Assembly: GCF_022836845.1 (NCBI RefSeq) | Contig: NZ_JAJNNZ010000007.1 | Location: 149,035 to 213,034 of the forward strand | Origin: Vibrio gelatinilyticus | GTDB taxonomy: Bacteria > Pseudomonadota > Gammaproteobacteria > Enterobacterales > Vibrionaceae | DNA: 64,000 bases | Direction: 5' to 3' | Shown here: positions 9,549 through 19,192 of the stretch, one piece after another | Layout of the letters: each line of letters begins with the position of its first letter | Position numbering within the stretch: position 1 is the stretch's first letter | Notes under the pieces: model-generated | What the model saw: the letters and a program-made list of their open reading frames with translations, nothing else | Told to the model about the DNA's origin: nothing | The model's database searches: none | Made by a program: the position numbers and the translations under genes

Positions 9549-11009
9549 CTAACGATTAAGATTGTATTTGCGCATTTTTTCTACCAGTGTGGTACGGCGC
9601 ATACCCAACATGTCAGCGGCTCTGGCGACAATACCCTCTTGAACATCTAAAGCTTGAGTGATCATAGTCACTTCTAGTTCCGCAAGTAGCTCTTTAAGGT
9701 TCACCCCTTCTGGAGGTAAGGATTTGGGGGCATTAAAGCTCTCAGATTCTGGTTCAGAAAAGCTAAAATCATCAGAAAAGATGCTATCGAGTACGTCACG
9801 CTCTTGCTCTTCAATTGAACGATAGACCATTTTTTCTGGTTGGAATTCAGGAATATCACTGTAGCGATACTTAACAGGTAAATGGTTTACATCTACCAAA
9901 CTATTTGGATAGAGGATCACCATTCTCTCAACCAGGTTTGCTAACTCACGAACATTTCCTGGCCAGTCGTGTTCCATTAACGAGTTTACCGCTCGCGGTG
10001 CAAAGCAGATAGGTTGCCCACCTTCAGCTTCCAGGCGCGTTAGCAGCTCTTGAAGCAACAAAGGAATATCTTCTTTTCGCTCTTTCAATGAAGGCATTTC
10101 AATTGGAAATACATTGAGTCGGTAGTAGAGATCTTCCCTAAATTCGCCCCTACTGATCATAGCCTCAAGGTTACGGTGTGTCGCTGCCACAATACGTACA
10201 TTGGCTTTAATCACACTGTTACCACCCACGCGCTCAAAGACTCTTTCTTGTAAAACGCGTAAGAGTTTGACTTGCATCGGCATTGGCATATCACCAATTT
10301 CATCAAGAAACAGTGTACCGCCCTCAGCTAACTCGAAGCGCCCTTTACGGGACGTGATCGCACCAGTAAAAGCGCCTTTTTCGTGACCAAAGAGCTCACT
10401 CTCTAGTAGATCCGGTGGTATCGCACCACAGTTAACAGGAACGAATGGGCCGTTTCTGCGTGTAGAATGATAGTGAATATTACGTGCAACGACTTCTTTG
10501 CCCGTACCCGACTCTCCGAGTATCAACACATTTGCATCTGATCCAGAGACTTGTTCGATCAAATGCCTCACCTCTTGAATGCCGTGGCTTTGACCAACAA
10601 GGCTTCGAAAAAGGGTATTCTTGCGAGCCGAAGAAGGGACTTGTACGCCTTTGCGACCAAGGAACTCTCGGCAATGTCGCAGTGCATCACTCAATTGTGG
10701 GTAGTTCAGAGGAAAGTCGAGCTCACCGACAAAGTGAGAAAGATTTTCAACTTGAGGGGTATGCTTACCAAGGACCAAAAGTGGAATGTGATTGGACCGT
10801 GTAAGTTGCTTGCAAAGCTTCGATGTTAAGCTTCCGCCTTCCATGTTGCCAATGATGCAGCCTGACCATGAGGCGTTCCAGTCAACGGTGTTTAGCTGAT
10901 TGGAATCGATTGCAACGCAATGCTCCCCGACAAACTCTAAAATAGTGCCAAGATTGATACGCCCTTGAGAGTCGTCCTCGATAACCAGTAATTTAGCTAA
11001 GCCTTGCAT
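9549..11009 (-). CDS. flrA: Master flagellar regulator FlrA (FleQ family)
   Basis: FlrA is the top regulator of polar flagellar synthesis; it activates class II genes with sigma-54 and its FleQ relatives respond to cyclic-di-GMP. The 486-residue protein has a degenerate receiver-like FleQ domain (about 1-120), a AAA+ domain with Walker A GESGTGKE, the GAFTGA loop and [10 protein letters not shown], and a C-terminal Fis-type helix-turn-helix. The receiver domain has no aspartate where a phosphoacceptor is expected (CIIGNMEGG), so control is probably not by phosphorylation. The gene stands alone between flrBC and fliS and was given no sigma-54 site. Confidence 0.96.
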   Translation of the reverse strand: MQGLAKLLVIEDDSQGRINLGTILEFVGEHCVAIDSNQLNTVDWNASWSGCIIGNMEGGSLTSKLCKQLTRSNHIPLLVLGKHTPQVENLSHFVGELDFPLNYPQLSDALRHCREFLGRKGVQVPSSARKNTLFRSLVGQSHGIQEVRHLIEQVSGSDANVLILGESGTGKEVVARNIHYHSTRRNGPFVPVNCGAIPPDLLESELFGHEKGAFTGAITSRKGRFELAEGGTLFLDEIGDMPMPMQVKLLRVLQERVFERVGGNSVIKANVRIVAATHRNLEAMISRGEFREDLYYRLNVFPIEMPSLKERKEDIPLLLQELLTRLEAEGGQPICFAPRAVNSLMEHDWPGNVRELANLVERMVILYPNSLVDVNHLPVKYRYSDIPEFQPEKMVYRSIEEQERDVLDSIFSDDFSFSEPESESFNAPKSLPPEGVNLKELLAELEVTMITQALDVQEGIVARAADMLGMRRTTLVEKMRKYNLNR

Positions 11010-11151
11010 TGTGGAATAGTCATGCCTTGATTAACGTCGCTAACTCACTGCGTTCTATAGACTTCCAGTCTCCGGATCAGATAAAAGCGCGGAGAAAATA
11101 AAGAAAACTAAAGGTAAGTCCCTGGAATTTATAAAACAGTCAGTTAGCGAC

Positions 11152-11181
11152 AAAAAAACGCCATTAGGCGGATAATGGCGT
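11152..11181 (-). terminator. Rho-independent terminator after fliS
   Basis: A nine-base-pair stem (ACGCCATTA / TAATGGCGT, loop of five bases) is followed on the minus strand by a run of seven T. It would end the flaG-fliD-fliT-fliS transcript before flrA. Confidence 0.85.
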
Positions 11182-11246
11182 CTATTCTATTGACTATAAA
11201 ATGATAAGGCAACCGAGCGAGTCGAGGTTTAAGAGGTTAATTCCGC

Positions 11247-11657
11247 TTAAATACCTACTTCTGTGGCTGTCAGGTTGTGATATTCCGCAGGAATTTGGTC
11301 CCATGCCGACTTAATTTCTCTGATAATTTCAATCACATCATCAATCGGCTGAGGATTATTTTCGTGGTTAGCTTCCGAGATCTGCGTGATCATAAATTCG
11401 TACAATTGATCAAGATTACTCGCGATTTCACCGCCGTCATCAAGAGATAAGCAACTACGCAAACTGATGATGATGTCCAACGCTTTACCGATGCGCTCGC
11501 CTTTAACTGGTATGTTCCCTTGTTGCATTGCCGCCTTCGCTTGGATTAAGCGCTCAATAGCGCCAGCCATCAGCATTTGAATCACTTTATGCGGTGAGGC
11601 TGCACTAAGTTGACTATCTACTGATACTTTTTTGTATGCCTGTAATGAACCGCGCAT
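11247..11657 (-). CDS. fliS: Flagellin export chaperone FliS
   Basis: FliS binds newly made flagellin, prevents early polymerisation and delivers it to the export gate. The 136-residue protein starts with the family pattern (Y-x-x-V followed by SPHKVIQMLMAGAIERL) and continues with the helical bundle. It follows the FliT-like gene at a spacing of 11 bases in the fliD transcript. The C-terminus is acidic. No anomaly was seen. Confidence 0.95.
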   Translation of the reverse strand: MRGSLQAYKKVSVDSQLSAASPHKVIQMLMAGAIERLIQAKAAMQQGNIPVKGERIGKALDIIISLRSCLSLDDGGEIASNLDQLYEFMITQISEANHENNPQPIDDVIEIIREIKSAWDQIPAEYHNLTATEVGI

Positions 11658-11668
11658 TGCATTCCTCT

Positions 11669-11974
11669 TTAAATAAACTTTTTATACTGTGCGAGCGAGC
11701 GTGAACCATGGCGATATTGCCTAAGTTTTTGCCCTAACTGCTGGGTTTGAGCTTCCATTGTGATCACGACCTGTTGAGTGCGTTTGATCGCGCAACTCCA
11801 CTGTTCACTCTCTGCCAATCTGGGGTCTTGCTCGACAGCATTAATAACTCGTTTGAGTAACTCTTCCCTTGTATCGACCAATCCAAGGATTTCTTCAGCA
11901 CTTAGCTCGTCTTTTTCAATGAGTTGTAATAATTGGTGATCAATATCACATAATCTTTCTAGCAATACATTCAT
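11669..11974 (-). CDS. flaI: FliT-like flagellar chaperone (Vibrio FlaI)
   Basis: This small (101 residues), all-helical charged protein lies between fliD and fliS. That is the place of flaI in Vibrio and fliT in enterobacteria. FliT-type proteins bind the filament cap FliD before export. Sequence conservation in this family is low, so the call rests mostly on gene order, length and helical character. It ends with a basic segment (QYRHGSRSLAQYKKF). Confidence 0.8.
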   Translation of the reverse strand: MNVLLERLCDIDHQLLQLIEKDELSAEEILGLVDTREELLKRVINAVEQDPRLAESEQWSCAIKRTQQVVITMEAQTQQLGQKLRQYRHGSRSLAQYKKFI

Positions 11975-12011
11975 TTATCGCTCTTTGACCTTAAAGCCTT
12001 GTGCCACCCTT

Positions 12012-13952
12012 TTATCTTAATGCATTCATCATGCCAGCTAATTGGCTTTGCATTTTTCCTGTCGCATCTTGCATCGCTGAGAACTTGTCATGCGTCCTTT
12101 TTTCCAGGGTGTTCATACGACGATCGAGCGTGGTTTGGTCATCATTCAAGCGATAACTCTGTTCCGTTAAGCTTTTCTCTCGAGTACGAATAGACTCCGT
12201 TATCCCTGTCATACTATGAATGGCATCTTCAACCTTACGTGCAAAGCCATTACTTCCGCCAAAAAATTCCCCTAGCTTATTAAAGTTATTGTTTAGCTGC
12301 CTATCTAGCAATTCATAGTTAATTTCTAAGTTACCTTGCCTTGTCGTGGTAATACCAAACTCAGTTAACGTTTTAAGATCTTCTGGTGCACTGTCTATAG
12401 AGCTCGAAAAGACGCCCTTTAGACGAGTATCGGCACTTCTGACCAGACTATCGCCAGCAAGTGGGCCTGCACGGCCTGTCAGCGGGTCAACTTTCCCCAG
12501 GTCTTGTGACACATTAAAAAACTGATTGTAAGCGGCAACAAACTGTTCGATGTCGGTACGAACACTCTGCCTATCGTATTCAACACCAATCTCTGCTGGG
12601 CGCTCGCCTTGCTTGGTTGTACCTTTTAAAGCTAGGTCAACCCCTTCAATGGCGTCTTCTATCACATTGTTATGGCTAGATAGTTCGGCGACACCATCTA
12701 ACAACACAATGGAGTCTTGCGCAGCTTGAACTTCACTCATACCCGTGTACGTTTGCAGCGCCGTTTGCGCTTCTTTTAGCTCTGCGGCGGCCTTATCAAC
12801 CTTCTCTAGTCGCTCACGTTCTTCTGGAGACAGTTTCGCACGCTCCATCTTTTTTGCTTGTTCTGCACTCAATTCACCCTCGGCCACAGCTTTTGCTATT
12901 GACGCCTTTTCGGCTGCAAGCTCTTGTTCTAATTGACTTTGAGCTTCAGAGGCTGTGACGTATGAATCCGTTAATGTGCCCGACGCTGTGTTGGTCCACC
13001 CTGGCACTTCCTGAGATTTCTTTAGGGCCTTCTCATCGAGCTCGGGCTGAGGGGCGCGATAGGAGTCAATTAAGGTTCCCGATGCAGTCTCGGTCCAACC
13101 GGGTATCGTATCCTGTGGGCGGCCAGAAGTTGCCTCTTTTGGCGATACGGCCCCATCGGCTTGTTGTCGACTCCGTTCATTGACTTCTTGCTGTTTTTGT
13201 TGCTCTTGAGCCTGTTGTTCTTGTTTTGCTTGTTCTAATGACTCTTTTGCATTGAGAGGTTTATTGCCACCAGTTAAAGCCATTGCTTCATCGTAGGCTT
13301 TTTCCAGATCTTCGACCCTTTGCTCTAGGGTTTTATATTCAAGACGGGAAAGCTCAGAACTCGGATTGTCTGGGTCAGCCAACGCTTTTATCGACAATGC
13401 ATTCTCAGATCCAGATTGATTCGCCGCGACGATCAGGCGTGGCCCATTTCGGTCATTTATGAGTGATGCTCTTACACCGGGGTTATCTTTTGCGGCATTG
13501 ATAGCTCGAACCACATCGGTGAGCCTAGAGTTTTTGCGAAGGGAAATATCAAAGCTTTTTTCACCCATCGACAATTGCAACTTACCAGGGCCAAATTTCG
13601 CGTCTTCTGGAAGAACCTCGGACGCGACTTTGTGGCTCTGAGCAAGTTGCAAAACATCGATAGCATATTTGCCAGCTATAGCGTCGGTTGTCGCCGTCGC
13701 AGTGACTACACTTTCTTCGGTTGAGCTAACGCTACGTAATGCGAACGCTTTCTCTTGACGAAAACTCGCCATGAGGTTTTTCATGGTATCGAGCGACTCT
13801 CTAAGTCTGCCATAGGCACTAATATTGGTATCAATTTTGGTACGCTCAATGTCGATGCGCTGCTGTTTAGGAACACGCTCTGCATCAACTATTTTGCTTA
13901 CCACGGCATTGATATCCATGCCTGAAGACATCCCTATCGGGCCCATACTCAT
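12012..13952 (-). CDS. fliD: Flagellar filament cap protein FliD
   Basis: FliD caps the growing filament and helps flagellin fold into it. The 646-residue protein shows the conserved N-terminal segment (GMSSGMDINAVVSKIVDAER), an enlarged central region and a C-terminal coiled coil that ends LAGMMNALR. Residues about 210-390 are rich in Gln, Glu, Lys and Ala and look helical. Within them two copies of the phrase PGWTxTASGTLxDSY stand about 32 residues apart, an internal duplication (see findings). The length is much greater than in enterobacteria (about 470) but usual for Vibrio. Genes for FlaG upstream and chaperones downstream share its transcript. Confidence 0.95.
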   Translation of the reverse strand: MSMGPIGMSSGMDINAVVSKIVDAERVPKQQRIDIERTKIDTNISAYGRLRESLDTMKNLMASFRQEKAFALRSVSSTEESVVTATATTDAIAGKYAIDVLQLAQSHKVASEVLPEDAKFGPGKLQLSMGEKSFDISLRKNSRLTDVVRAINAAKDNPGVRASLINDRNGPRLIVAANQSGSENALSIKALADPDNPSSELSRLEYKTLEQRVEDLEKAYDEAMALTGGNKPLNAKESLEQAKQEQQAQEQQKQQEVNERSRQQADGAVSPKEATSGRPQDTIPGWTETASGTLIDSYRAPQPELDEKALKKSQEVPGWTNTASGTLTDSYVTASEAQSQLEQELAAEKASIAKAVAEGELSAEQAKKMERAKLSPEERERLEKVDKAAAELKEAQTALQTYTGMSEVQAAQDSIVLLDGVAELSSHNNVIEDAIEGVDLALKGTTKQGERPAEIGVEYDRQSVRTDIEQFVAAYNQFFNVSQDLGKVDPLTGRAGPLAGDSLVRSADTRLKGVFSSSIDSAPEDLKTLTEFGITTTRQGNLEINYELLDRQLNNNFNKLGEFFGGSNGFARKVEDAIHSMTGITESIRTREKSLTEQSYRLNDDQTTLDRRMNTLEKRTHDKFSAMQDATGKMQSQLAGMMNALR

Positions 13953-14000
13953 CCAACTACCTCAAATAAATCAGCAAATCTAACGACTACGAAAGATTCT

Positions 14001-14447
14001 TTATACTCGCTCCTCAATTAAACCTGAGGAGTGACGTTCAAGGCGCAGCAGTACATCGAGTAACTCTTTATCCGGTATCTGGCGAATGATGTCACCATTA
14101 TTGGAATACACGGTTACAATGCTTCTGCCAGATTCCTCATCGACCCGAAAAGACAAATCTTTGGTTAAGTTTGAGACAAATTCATCAAGCTTATCAACCA
14201 TCTTCTGCCTTTCTTGCTCATTAAGATCGTGACGTTCTTTGGCGATTTTCTTTATGAGCTCGCTGGTTTTCTCCTGAGAGAGTTCCATCGTTCGAGCCTC
14301 TTCGCCGTGCTTTACAACGTTATCTGCATGTAAATCTGTCGAAGAGGGTGATTTAGAATCAACGCTTTGCTGTTTATTGTTAGCAAGTTCTGTGCCATTT
14401 GAAGTGGCAAAAGGCTGAATGTTCGATGTGTAGGATGCTATATCCAT
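14001..14447 (-). CDS. flaG: Flagellar protein FlaG
   Basis: FlaG is a small protein found beside fliD in polarly flagellated bacteria; it influences filament length, and its biochemical role is not well fixed. The C-terminal part has the family signature (LSFRVDEESGRSIVTVYSNNG followed by IRQIPDKELL). I chose the ATG at 14445-14447 because a GGAGAG motif lies about four bases before it; an upstream ATG at 14483 would add twelve residues with no clear ribosome site. It lies 48 bases before fliD. Confidence 0.92.
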   Translation of the reverse strand: MDIASYTSNIQPFATSNGTELANNKQQSVDSKSPSSTDLHADNVVKHGEEARTMELSQEKTSELIKKIAKERHDLNEQERQKMVDKLDEFVSNLTKDLSFRVDEESGRSIVTVYSNNGDIIRQIPDKELLDVLLRLERHSSGLIEERV

Positions 14448-14573
14448 AACGCTCTCCGTTCTCACCTTATACTGTCCGCTCAAATGGTTCGGAACACCAA
14501 AATCCCAACCATTTGATACGGGAAATAGTCGTTATTATGCAATAACAACTATGCTAGCTGCCTAAAGCGTAAT

Positions 14574-15704
14574 TTAACCTAGCAAACTAAGCGCTGCCGA
14601 TGGAGCCTGCTTTGCTTGAGCAAGAATGGACGTACTTGCTTGTTGCAAAATCTGGTTCTTGGTCATTGCTGTTGTTTCTTTAGCGTAATCCGTATCTTTG
14701 ATGCGGCTCTTAGAAGCATTAACGTTTTCGTTGATGTTATCTAAGTTGCTAATAGCATGATTGAAACGGTTCTGGAATGCACCAAGTTCGGCACGCTTAG
14801 AGTCGACACTTTTCAGAGCACCGTCAATAACCGCTACTGCCTCTTGAGAACCAGCAACCGATGTTACATCGATGTCTTTAACCGTGACGTCTTTCGCGTC
14901 ACCCAAGTTAAGCTCAGATGCCAAACCACCGCTAAACGCAACATCGCCCTGTACTTTCTGAGACGCTGCAAACAGTTGGATCTTACCATCTTCACCCACC
15001 GATGCTTTCACATCTTGGCTTTGGCCATTCACGTAAGTCGCAAGTTGCTCGATATCATCACCTTGCTTAGCGTTGACCGTTAATTCAACTTCTTCGCCTT
15101 GCTTATTGGTATAAGACATCGTCAGTTCAGTATCTTCCGCAACACGCCAGTCTGGGCTTTTGCCTTCTTGCGCGGCGTAGCTCTTACCACCCATCTCCAT
15201 AGTGTCTGAACGTAAGCTGCTCATGCTTAGCATGACCGCTTCACCAGAATCAGCACCGATTTGAAAAGATTGAGTACCGTAAGTACCGTTTAACAGACGA
15301 TTACCACCAAAAGACGTTGTTTCAGCGATACGGTTTAGTTCGTCATTAAGCGCGGTCACTTCTTCTTGAATCGCCACACGGTCTGATTTCGAGTTAGAGC
15401 CATTCGAGGACTGTAGCGATAGATCACGCATTCGTTGAAGAATGTTGGTGGTCTCGTTCATTGCGCCTTCAGCAGTTTGGGCGATTGAAATACCATCATT
15501 GGCATTTTTCACTGCCATATCAAGACCACGACTTTGAACGTTCAAACGGTTAGAAATCTGAAGGCCCGCTGCATCGTCTTTCGCGCTGTTGATTTTGTAA
15601 CCGGAGGACAAGCGCTCCATCGATTTTTGTGTATTTTCCGCTGCACCATTTAGGTAGCGCTGCGCAGTCATTGCAGACACATTCGTGTTTACATTAATTG
15701 CCAT
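14574..15704 (-). CDS. Flagellin (FlaB/FlaD type), copy 1
   Basis: This 376-residue flagellin has the conserved N-terminal ([38 protein letters not shown]) and C-terminal ([15 protein letters not shown] to ALSLLG) helical D0/D1 parts and a short variable centre, as usual in Vibrio. It is very similar to the next gene (15974-17107) and less similar to the third one, so the pair is probably a tandem duplication. A sigma-28 element lies 81-107 bases upstream. By sequence and control it belongs with V. cholerae FlaB/FlaC/FlaD, minor subunits not essential for motility there; the exact letter cannot be assigned without alignment. Confidence 0.96.
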   Translation of the reverse strand: MAINVNTNVSAMTAQRYLNGAAENTQKSMERLSSGYKINSAKDDAAGLQISNRLNVQSRGLDMAVKNANDGISIAQTAEGAMNETTNILQRMRDLSLQSSNGSNSKSDRVAIQEEVTALNDELNRIAETTSFGGNRLLNGTYGTQSFQIGADSGEAVMLSMSSLRSDTMEMGGKSYAAQEGKSPDWRVAEDTELTMSYTNKQGEEVELTVNAKQGDDIEQLATYVNGQSQDVKASVGEDGKIQLFAASQKVQGDVAFSGGLASELNLGDAKDVTVKDIDVTSVAGSQEAVAVIDGALKSVDSKRAELGAFQNRFNHAISNLDNINENVNASKSRIKDTDYAKETTAMTKNQILQQASTSILAQAKQAPSAALSLLG

Positions 15705-15784
15705 ATTGATCTCCTTAGGCAGATAGGTTGATGGCCGCCGTGTCTCTCACCTCACATTGGCCGATCTCATTTCTCTCAACCTTT

Positions 15785-15811
15785 TTAACGGCGATCATTT
15801 TCTAACCTTTA
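15785..15811 (-). promoter_or_regulatory. Sigma-28 promoter of flagellin copy 1
   Basis: The minus strand has TAAAG at -35, a 14-base spacer and GCCGTTAA at -10, against a consensus of TAAAG-N14-GCCGATAA. Only one base departs from consensus. Confidence 0.85.
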
Positions 15812-15914
15812 GGAAAAAAACACTTTTTTTAGATCAAATATTCAATTGATTGGATAAATGTGATCAAGATTTGATATCAACTTGTTTATACTGTCTTCCC
15901 CTTTTGGTGTCCCA

Positions 15915-15946
15915 TAAAAAAACCAGAGCCGAAGCTCTGGTTTTTT
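15915..15946 (-). terminator. Rho-independent terminator after flagellin copy 2
   Basis: A seven-base-pair GC-rich stem (CCAGAGC / GCTCTGG) with a TTCG-type tetraloop is flanked by A and T runs, so it could act in both directions. On the minus strand it ends the transcript of flagellin copy 2. Confidence 0.88.
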
Positions 15947-15973
15947 GTAATCGCTGTTAGTCGGCGCTAAAGC

Positions 15974-17107
15974 TTAGCCCAGTAGGCTTAGCGCTGCATT
16001 TGGCGCTTGCTTTGCTTGTGCCAGGATAGAGCTTGATGCTTGAGAAAGAATCTGGTTCTTAGTCATTGCCGTTGTTTCTTTTGCAAAGTCTGTGTCCGAA
16101 ATGCGGCTCTTCGAGGCATTAACGTTCTCGTTAATGTTGTCTAAGTTGCTGATAGCATGACCGAAGCGGTTTTGGAAAGCGCCTAGCTCTGCACGGTGGC
16201 TGTCGACATACTTAAGAGCAGAATCTAGAATCGCCACAGATTCTTGTGCGCCGCCAACTGTCGTCACGTCGATCTTGTTTACAGTTACATCGTTACCTGC
16301 TTGCATGCCAAGCTCACCCGCTAGGCTGCCAGAGAACGACACTTCACCGTCAACGTTGTTGCTGCCCGCAAAGACTTGCAGTTGGCCGTCTTCGTTAACA
16401 GATGCACGCACTAGATCCGTTTGACCGTTGATGTACGTCGCCAATTGCTCGATATCGTCGCCTTCTTTCGCGTTGATGGTCAGCTCCTGCGCTTCACCAA
16501 ACTTATCGGTTAGTGAGATAGCCAATTGGTTTGAGTCTGCTGATACTGCCCAGTCTTTGTCTTTCGCGTTCTCAGCCTGATAGCTCGTACCACCCATTTG
16601 CGCGTTGTCAGAACGCATATCACGTAGGCCAAGCATGACCGCTTCACCATTGTCAGCACCGATTTGGAAAGATTGAGTACCGAACGTACCGTTAAGCAGT
16701 CGATTACCACCAAACGATGTGGTTTCGGCGATACGGTTTAATTCATTGTTTAGTGCTGAGACTTCTTCTTGGATAGCCACACGATCTGACTTTGAGTTCG
16801 AACCGTTTGAAGATTGCAGTGACAAATCACGCATACGTTGCAGGATGTTGGTGGTTTCGTTCATCGCACCTTCAGCTGTTTGCGCAATAGAAATACCATC
16901 GTTGGCGTTACGAACCGCGACGTCTAGACCACGGCTTTGTACATTCAAACGGTTAGAAATTTGAAGGCCAGCAGCGTCGTCTTTCGCACTGTTGATTTTT
17001 GAGCCAGAAGACAAACGCTCCATCGACGTTGCTTGAGCTTGGCTTGCGCTGTTTAGGTAACGCTGAGCTGTCATTGCCGATACGTTAGTATTTACATTTA
17101 CTGCCAT
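15974..17107 (-). CDS. Flagellin (FlaB/FlaD type), copy 2
   Basis: A 377-residue flagellin with intact D0/D1 ends, the second of three in tandem. The N-terminal 150 and C-terminal 90 residues are nearly the same as in copy 1, while the centre (about 165-280) differs, which is the usual pattern for Vibrio flagellin paralogues. It is transcribed alone: a sigma-28 element lies 80-106 bases before the start and a strong terminator follows. It would be a minor filament subunit made late, after FlgM has been exported. Confidence 0.96.
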   Translation of the reverse strand: MAVNVNTNVSAMTAQRYLNSASQAQATSMERLSSGSKINSAKDDAAGLQISNRLNVQSRGLDVAVRNANDGISIAQTAEGAMNETTNILQRMRDLSLQSSNGSNSKSDRVAIQEEVSALNNELNRIAETTSFGGNRLLNGTFGTQSFQIGADNGEAVMLGLRDMRSDNAQMGGTSYQAENAKDKDWAVSADSNQLAISLTDKFGEAQELTINAKEGDDIEQLATYINGQTDLVRASVNEDGQLQVFAGSNNVDGEVSFSGSLAGELGMQAGNDVTVNKIDVTTVGGAQESVAILDSALKYVDSHRAELGAFQNRFGHAISNLDNINENVNASKSRISDTDFAKETTAMTKNQILSQASSSILAQAKQAPNAALSLLG

Positions 17108-17595
17108 GGTATTTCTCCAATTGATTTTCCGGTGGTGCGGTTTCCTACGTCTCGGAAAACCAAGTAGTTTTTTAAAGTTATTTCATTTAACGACACGGTT
17201 TGGAAAAGCTTTAGCATAAATTTATCAAAAACTTCTATTTGGATAAAAAACAACCAAAATGGCATTAAAACAAGGGGATAACTTGGCATTAGATCACAAT
17301 TCATAGGTAATCTTAACCAGAGTCCGACGGAATAACTGACAAGAAGGTGAGAAGACAATAAAGGAAAAAGCCCCTTTTCCTTTGAGAGAACTGGGGCTGG
17401 GGTTGGACGCCATATCCTATGTGGAGATCAAGAGAAATGAATCACATACGGGCAATCCGAGACACACTCTGATGATATTAATGAGCAGGTGAGAGTGAGA
17501 GAGCTCACTAAAACATGCTAGAGCGTGCTTGCCAGGCAGTAAAACCTTAAGCGCCACGTCTGGGCTCAAGGTTAACTGCCTTCACTGCGACTTCA
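17108..17595. other. Intergenic region between FlaA-type flagellin and flagellin copy 2
   Basis: No gene is seen in these 488 bases. The part next to copy 2 carries its sigma-28 promoter. A hairpin at 17360-17383 (AAAGGAAAA / TTTTCCTTT), inside a wider AGCCCC/GGGGCT pairing, is followed by T residues on the minus strand and may terminate the FlaA-type transcript. A second imperfect hairpin at 17534-17581 lies right after that gene and has no T run. Confidence 0.55.
17187..17213 (-). promoter_or_regulatory. Sigma-28 promoter of flagellin copy 2
   Basis: The minus strand shows TAAAG, 14 bases, GTCGTTAA, with the same geometry as the promoter of copy 1 and two departures from the -10 consensus. 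Confidence 0.8.
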
Positions 17596-18732
17596 CTACT
17601 GAAGTAGTGACATCGCAGAGTTTGGCAACTGTTTTGCTTGAGCAAGAATTGAGGTACCTGCTTGTTGCAAAATTTGGTTTTTCGTTAATTCAGTCGTCTC
17701 TTTAGCAAAATCGGTGTCTTTGATTCGGCTGTTTGAGGCATTGACATTTTCTTGAACGTTAGCCAGGTTATTGATGCTGTGGCTTAGACGGTTCTGTTTG
17801 GCACCTAAGTCGGCACGCTGTGAGTCTACATACTGCAGTGCCGAATCAAGGATGGCGACCGCATTTTGAGAGCCAGCAACCGTCGTCATGTCGATGTCTT
17901 GAACAGTATGTTTAACACCTTCGTTATTTAAGCCAAGCTCAGAGGCTAAGCTGCCCGAGACAGAAAAGTCACCTTCTAAATCAGGGTCGGCGATAAATAG
18001 CTGCAATTCACCGTCATCACCAACTGATGCACTGATTTTATCAGATTGACCATTGATGTAAGTGGCAAGTTGCTCGATGTTGTCTCCCTTCTTGGCAAGA
18101 ATGTCGATGCTGACTTCCTGGCCATCCTTAGTGACAAACTCGAATTTCAAATCGTTCGCATCCGGAGCAACGGACCAGTTCTTATCTTTAGCGTTTTCTG
18201 CGGTAAATGTTGAGCCGCCCATGCGGGTGTCATCAGCTCGAATACTGCTCAGGCCCATAATCATCGCTTCACCAGAGTTAGCACCGATTTGGAACGATGC
18301 ATCACCAAATGAACCATTGAGAAGTCTACGGCCACCAAAAGAGGTCGTCTCTGCAATTCGGTTTAGCTCGTCTTGCAGTGCCATCGACTCTTCATTGATC
18401 GCTTCGCGCTCTGATTTAGAGTTTGTACCATTGGCAGATTGTAATGCCAGGTCACGCATACGTTGCAGTATGTTGGTGGATTCATTCATCGCACCTTCAG
18501 CGGTTTGGGCGATGGAAATACCATCATTCGCGTTTCGCATTGCAACGTCCAGACCACGAGACTGCGCTGTCAAACGGTTGGATATTTGTAGGCCCGCAGC
18601 ATCGTCTTTCGCACTGTTGATCCTATGTCCAGATGACAAACGTTCCATCGAGGTGTTCAAACTATCCGTTGCTTTATTTAAATGACGCTGCGCGGTCATT
18701 GCGGCAACGTTGGTGCTTACAGTTACAGCCAT
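17596..18732 (-). CDS. flaA: Major flagellin, FlaA type
   Basis: This 378-residue flagellin differs from its two neighbours and resembles V. cholerae FlaA in marker segments ([32 protein letters not shown], ending [10 protein letters not shown]). FlaA is the flagellin essential for the filament in V. cholerae and the only one under sigma-54 and FlrC. The same control is seen here: a clear sigma-54 element lies about 205 bases upstream and no sigma-28 element was found. I chose the second of two adjacent ATG codons because the AAGGAG site is then seven bases away. The orthology call is from remembered sequence, not alignment. Confidence 0.93.
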   Translation of the reverse strand: MAVTVSTNVAAMTAQRHLNKATDSLNTSMERLSSGHRINSAKDDAAGLQISNRLTAQSRGLDVAMRNANDGISIAQTAEGAMNESTNILQRMRDLALQSANGTNSKSEREAINEESMALQDELNRIAETTSFGGRRLLNGSFGDASFQIGANSGEAMIMGLSSIRADDTRMGGSTFTAENAKDKNWSVAPDANDLKFEFVTKDGQEVSIDILAKKGDNIEQLATYINGQSDKISASVGDDGELQLFIADPDLEGDFSVSGSLASELGLNNEGVKHTVQDIDMTTVAGSQNAVAILDSALQYVDSQRADLGAKQNRLSHSINNLANVQENVNASNSRIKDTDFAKETTELTKNQILQQAGTSILAQAKQLPNSAMSLLQ

Positions 18733-19192
18733 CATGCTCTCCTTTCGAGTTCGCTAACCGTTTCATCGGTTGCGAAGCGGCCAGCTTCACTCTCTTGTAT
18801 ATAAGCACTGACCGTGAACCCTAATTAACAACGAAACACCATCACGTTCTTGGTTGAGAGGCTTCGCTGAAATCGTTTATGTTGATCGCCACTGCCTATT
18901 AAAGCGGCAATCAATTCCTTCGTGTCTATAAACAATACAATCTTCGTGCCAATTATTTAAAAAAATCACAATTCGAAAAATAAATATACTATTCATGCAT
19001 TTACATATTTAAATCTGTTAATAGTCGTATTGAAATATTCAATCAAACATTACATGGCAATCTTATGCAGCCTTACTTGCCACCTATCGTTTGCGTAGTT
19101 TTCGTTCTCCTGCACATAAGGCAAAGCACTTAAGGCAACTGGATTACACTCACGCTGATTCACCCGCAATGGGTGGCAGCCGAACAATCGGG
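18733..19192. other. Intergenic region upstream of the FlaA-type flagellin
   Basis: These 460 bases hold the sigma-54 promoter at 18936-18951 and an AT-rich stretch at 18950-19050. No gene and no strong terminator for flgL was seen; a weak five-base-pair hairpin (CACCC/GGGTG) lies close to the flgL stop codon. Confidence 0.5.
18936..18951 (-). promoter_or_regulatory. Sigma-54 promoter of the FlaA-type flagellin
   Basis: The minus strand reads TGGCAC, five bases, TTGTA. The -24 half is perfect and the -12 half has GT in place of GC. The 5-prime untranslated region of nearly 200 bases would leave room for FlrC sites downstream of the start, as reported for V. cholerae flaA. Confidence 0.75.

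Noticed and set aside
15830..15880. CRP-like site (TGTGATCAAGATTTGA) before flagellin copy 1
   Set aside because: Only one half site matches well, and the sigma-28 promoter explains the region.
18062..18685. Plus-strand open frame of 207 residues
   Set aside because: It is the antisense of the FlaA-type flagellin coding region, whose conserved termini are certain.
14574..18732. Repeat array suggested by strong similarity between neighbouring segments
   Set aside because: The similarity comes from three paralogous flagellin genes, not from a CRISPR or other short-repeat array.
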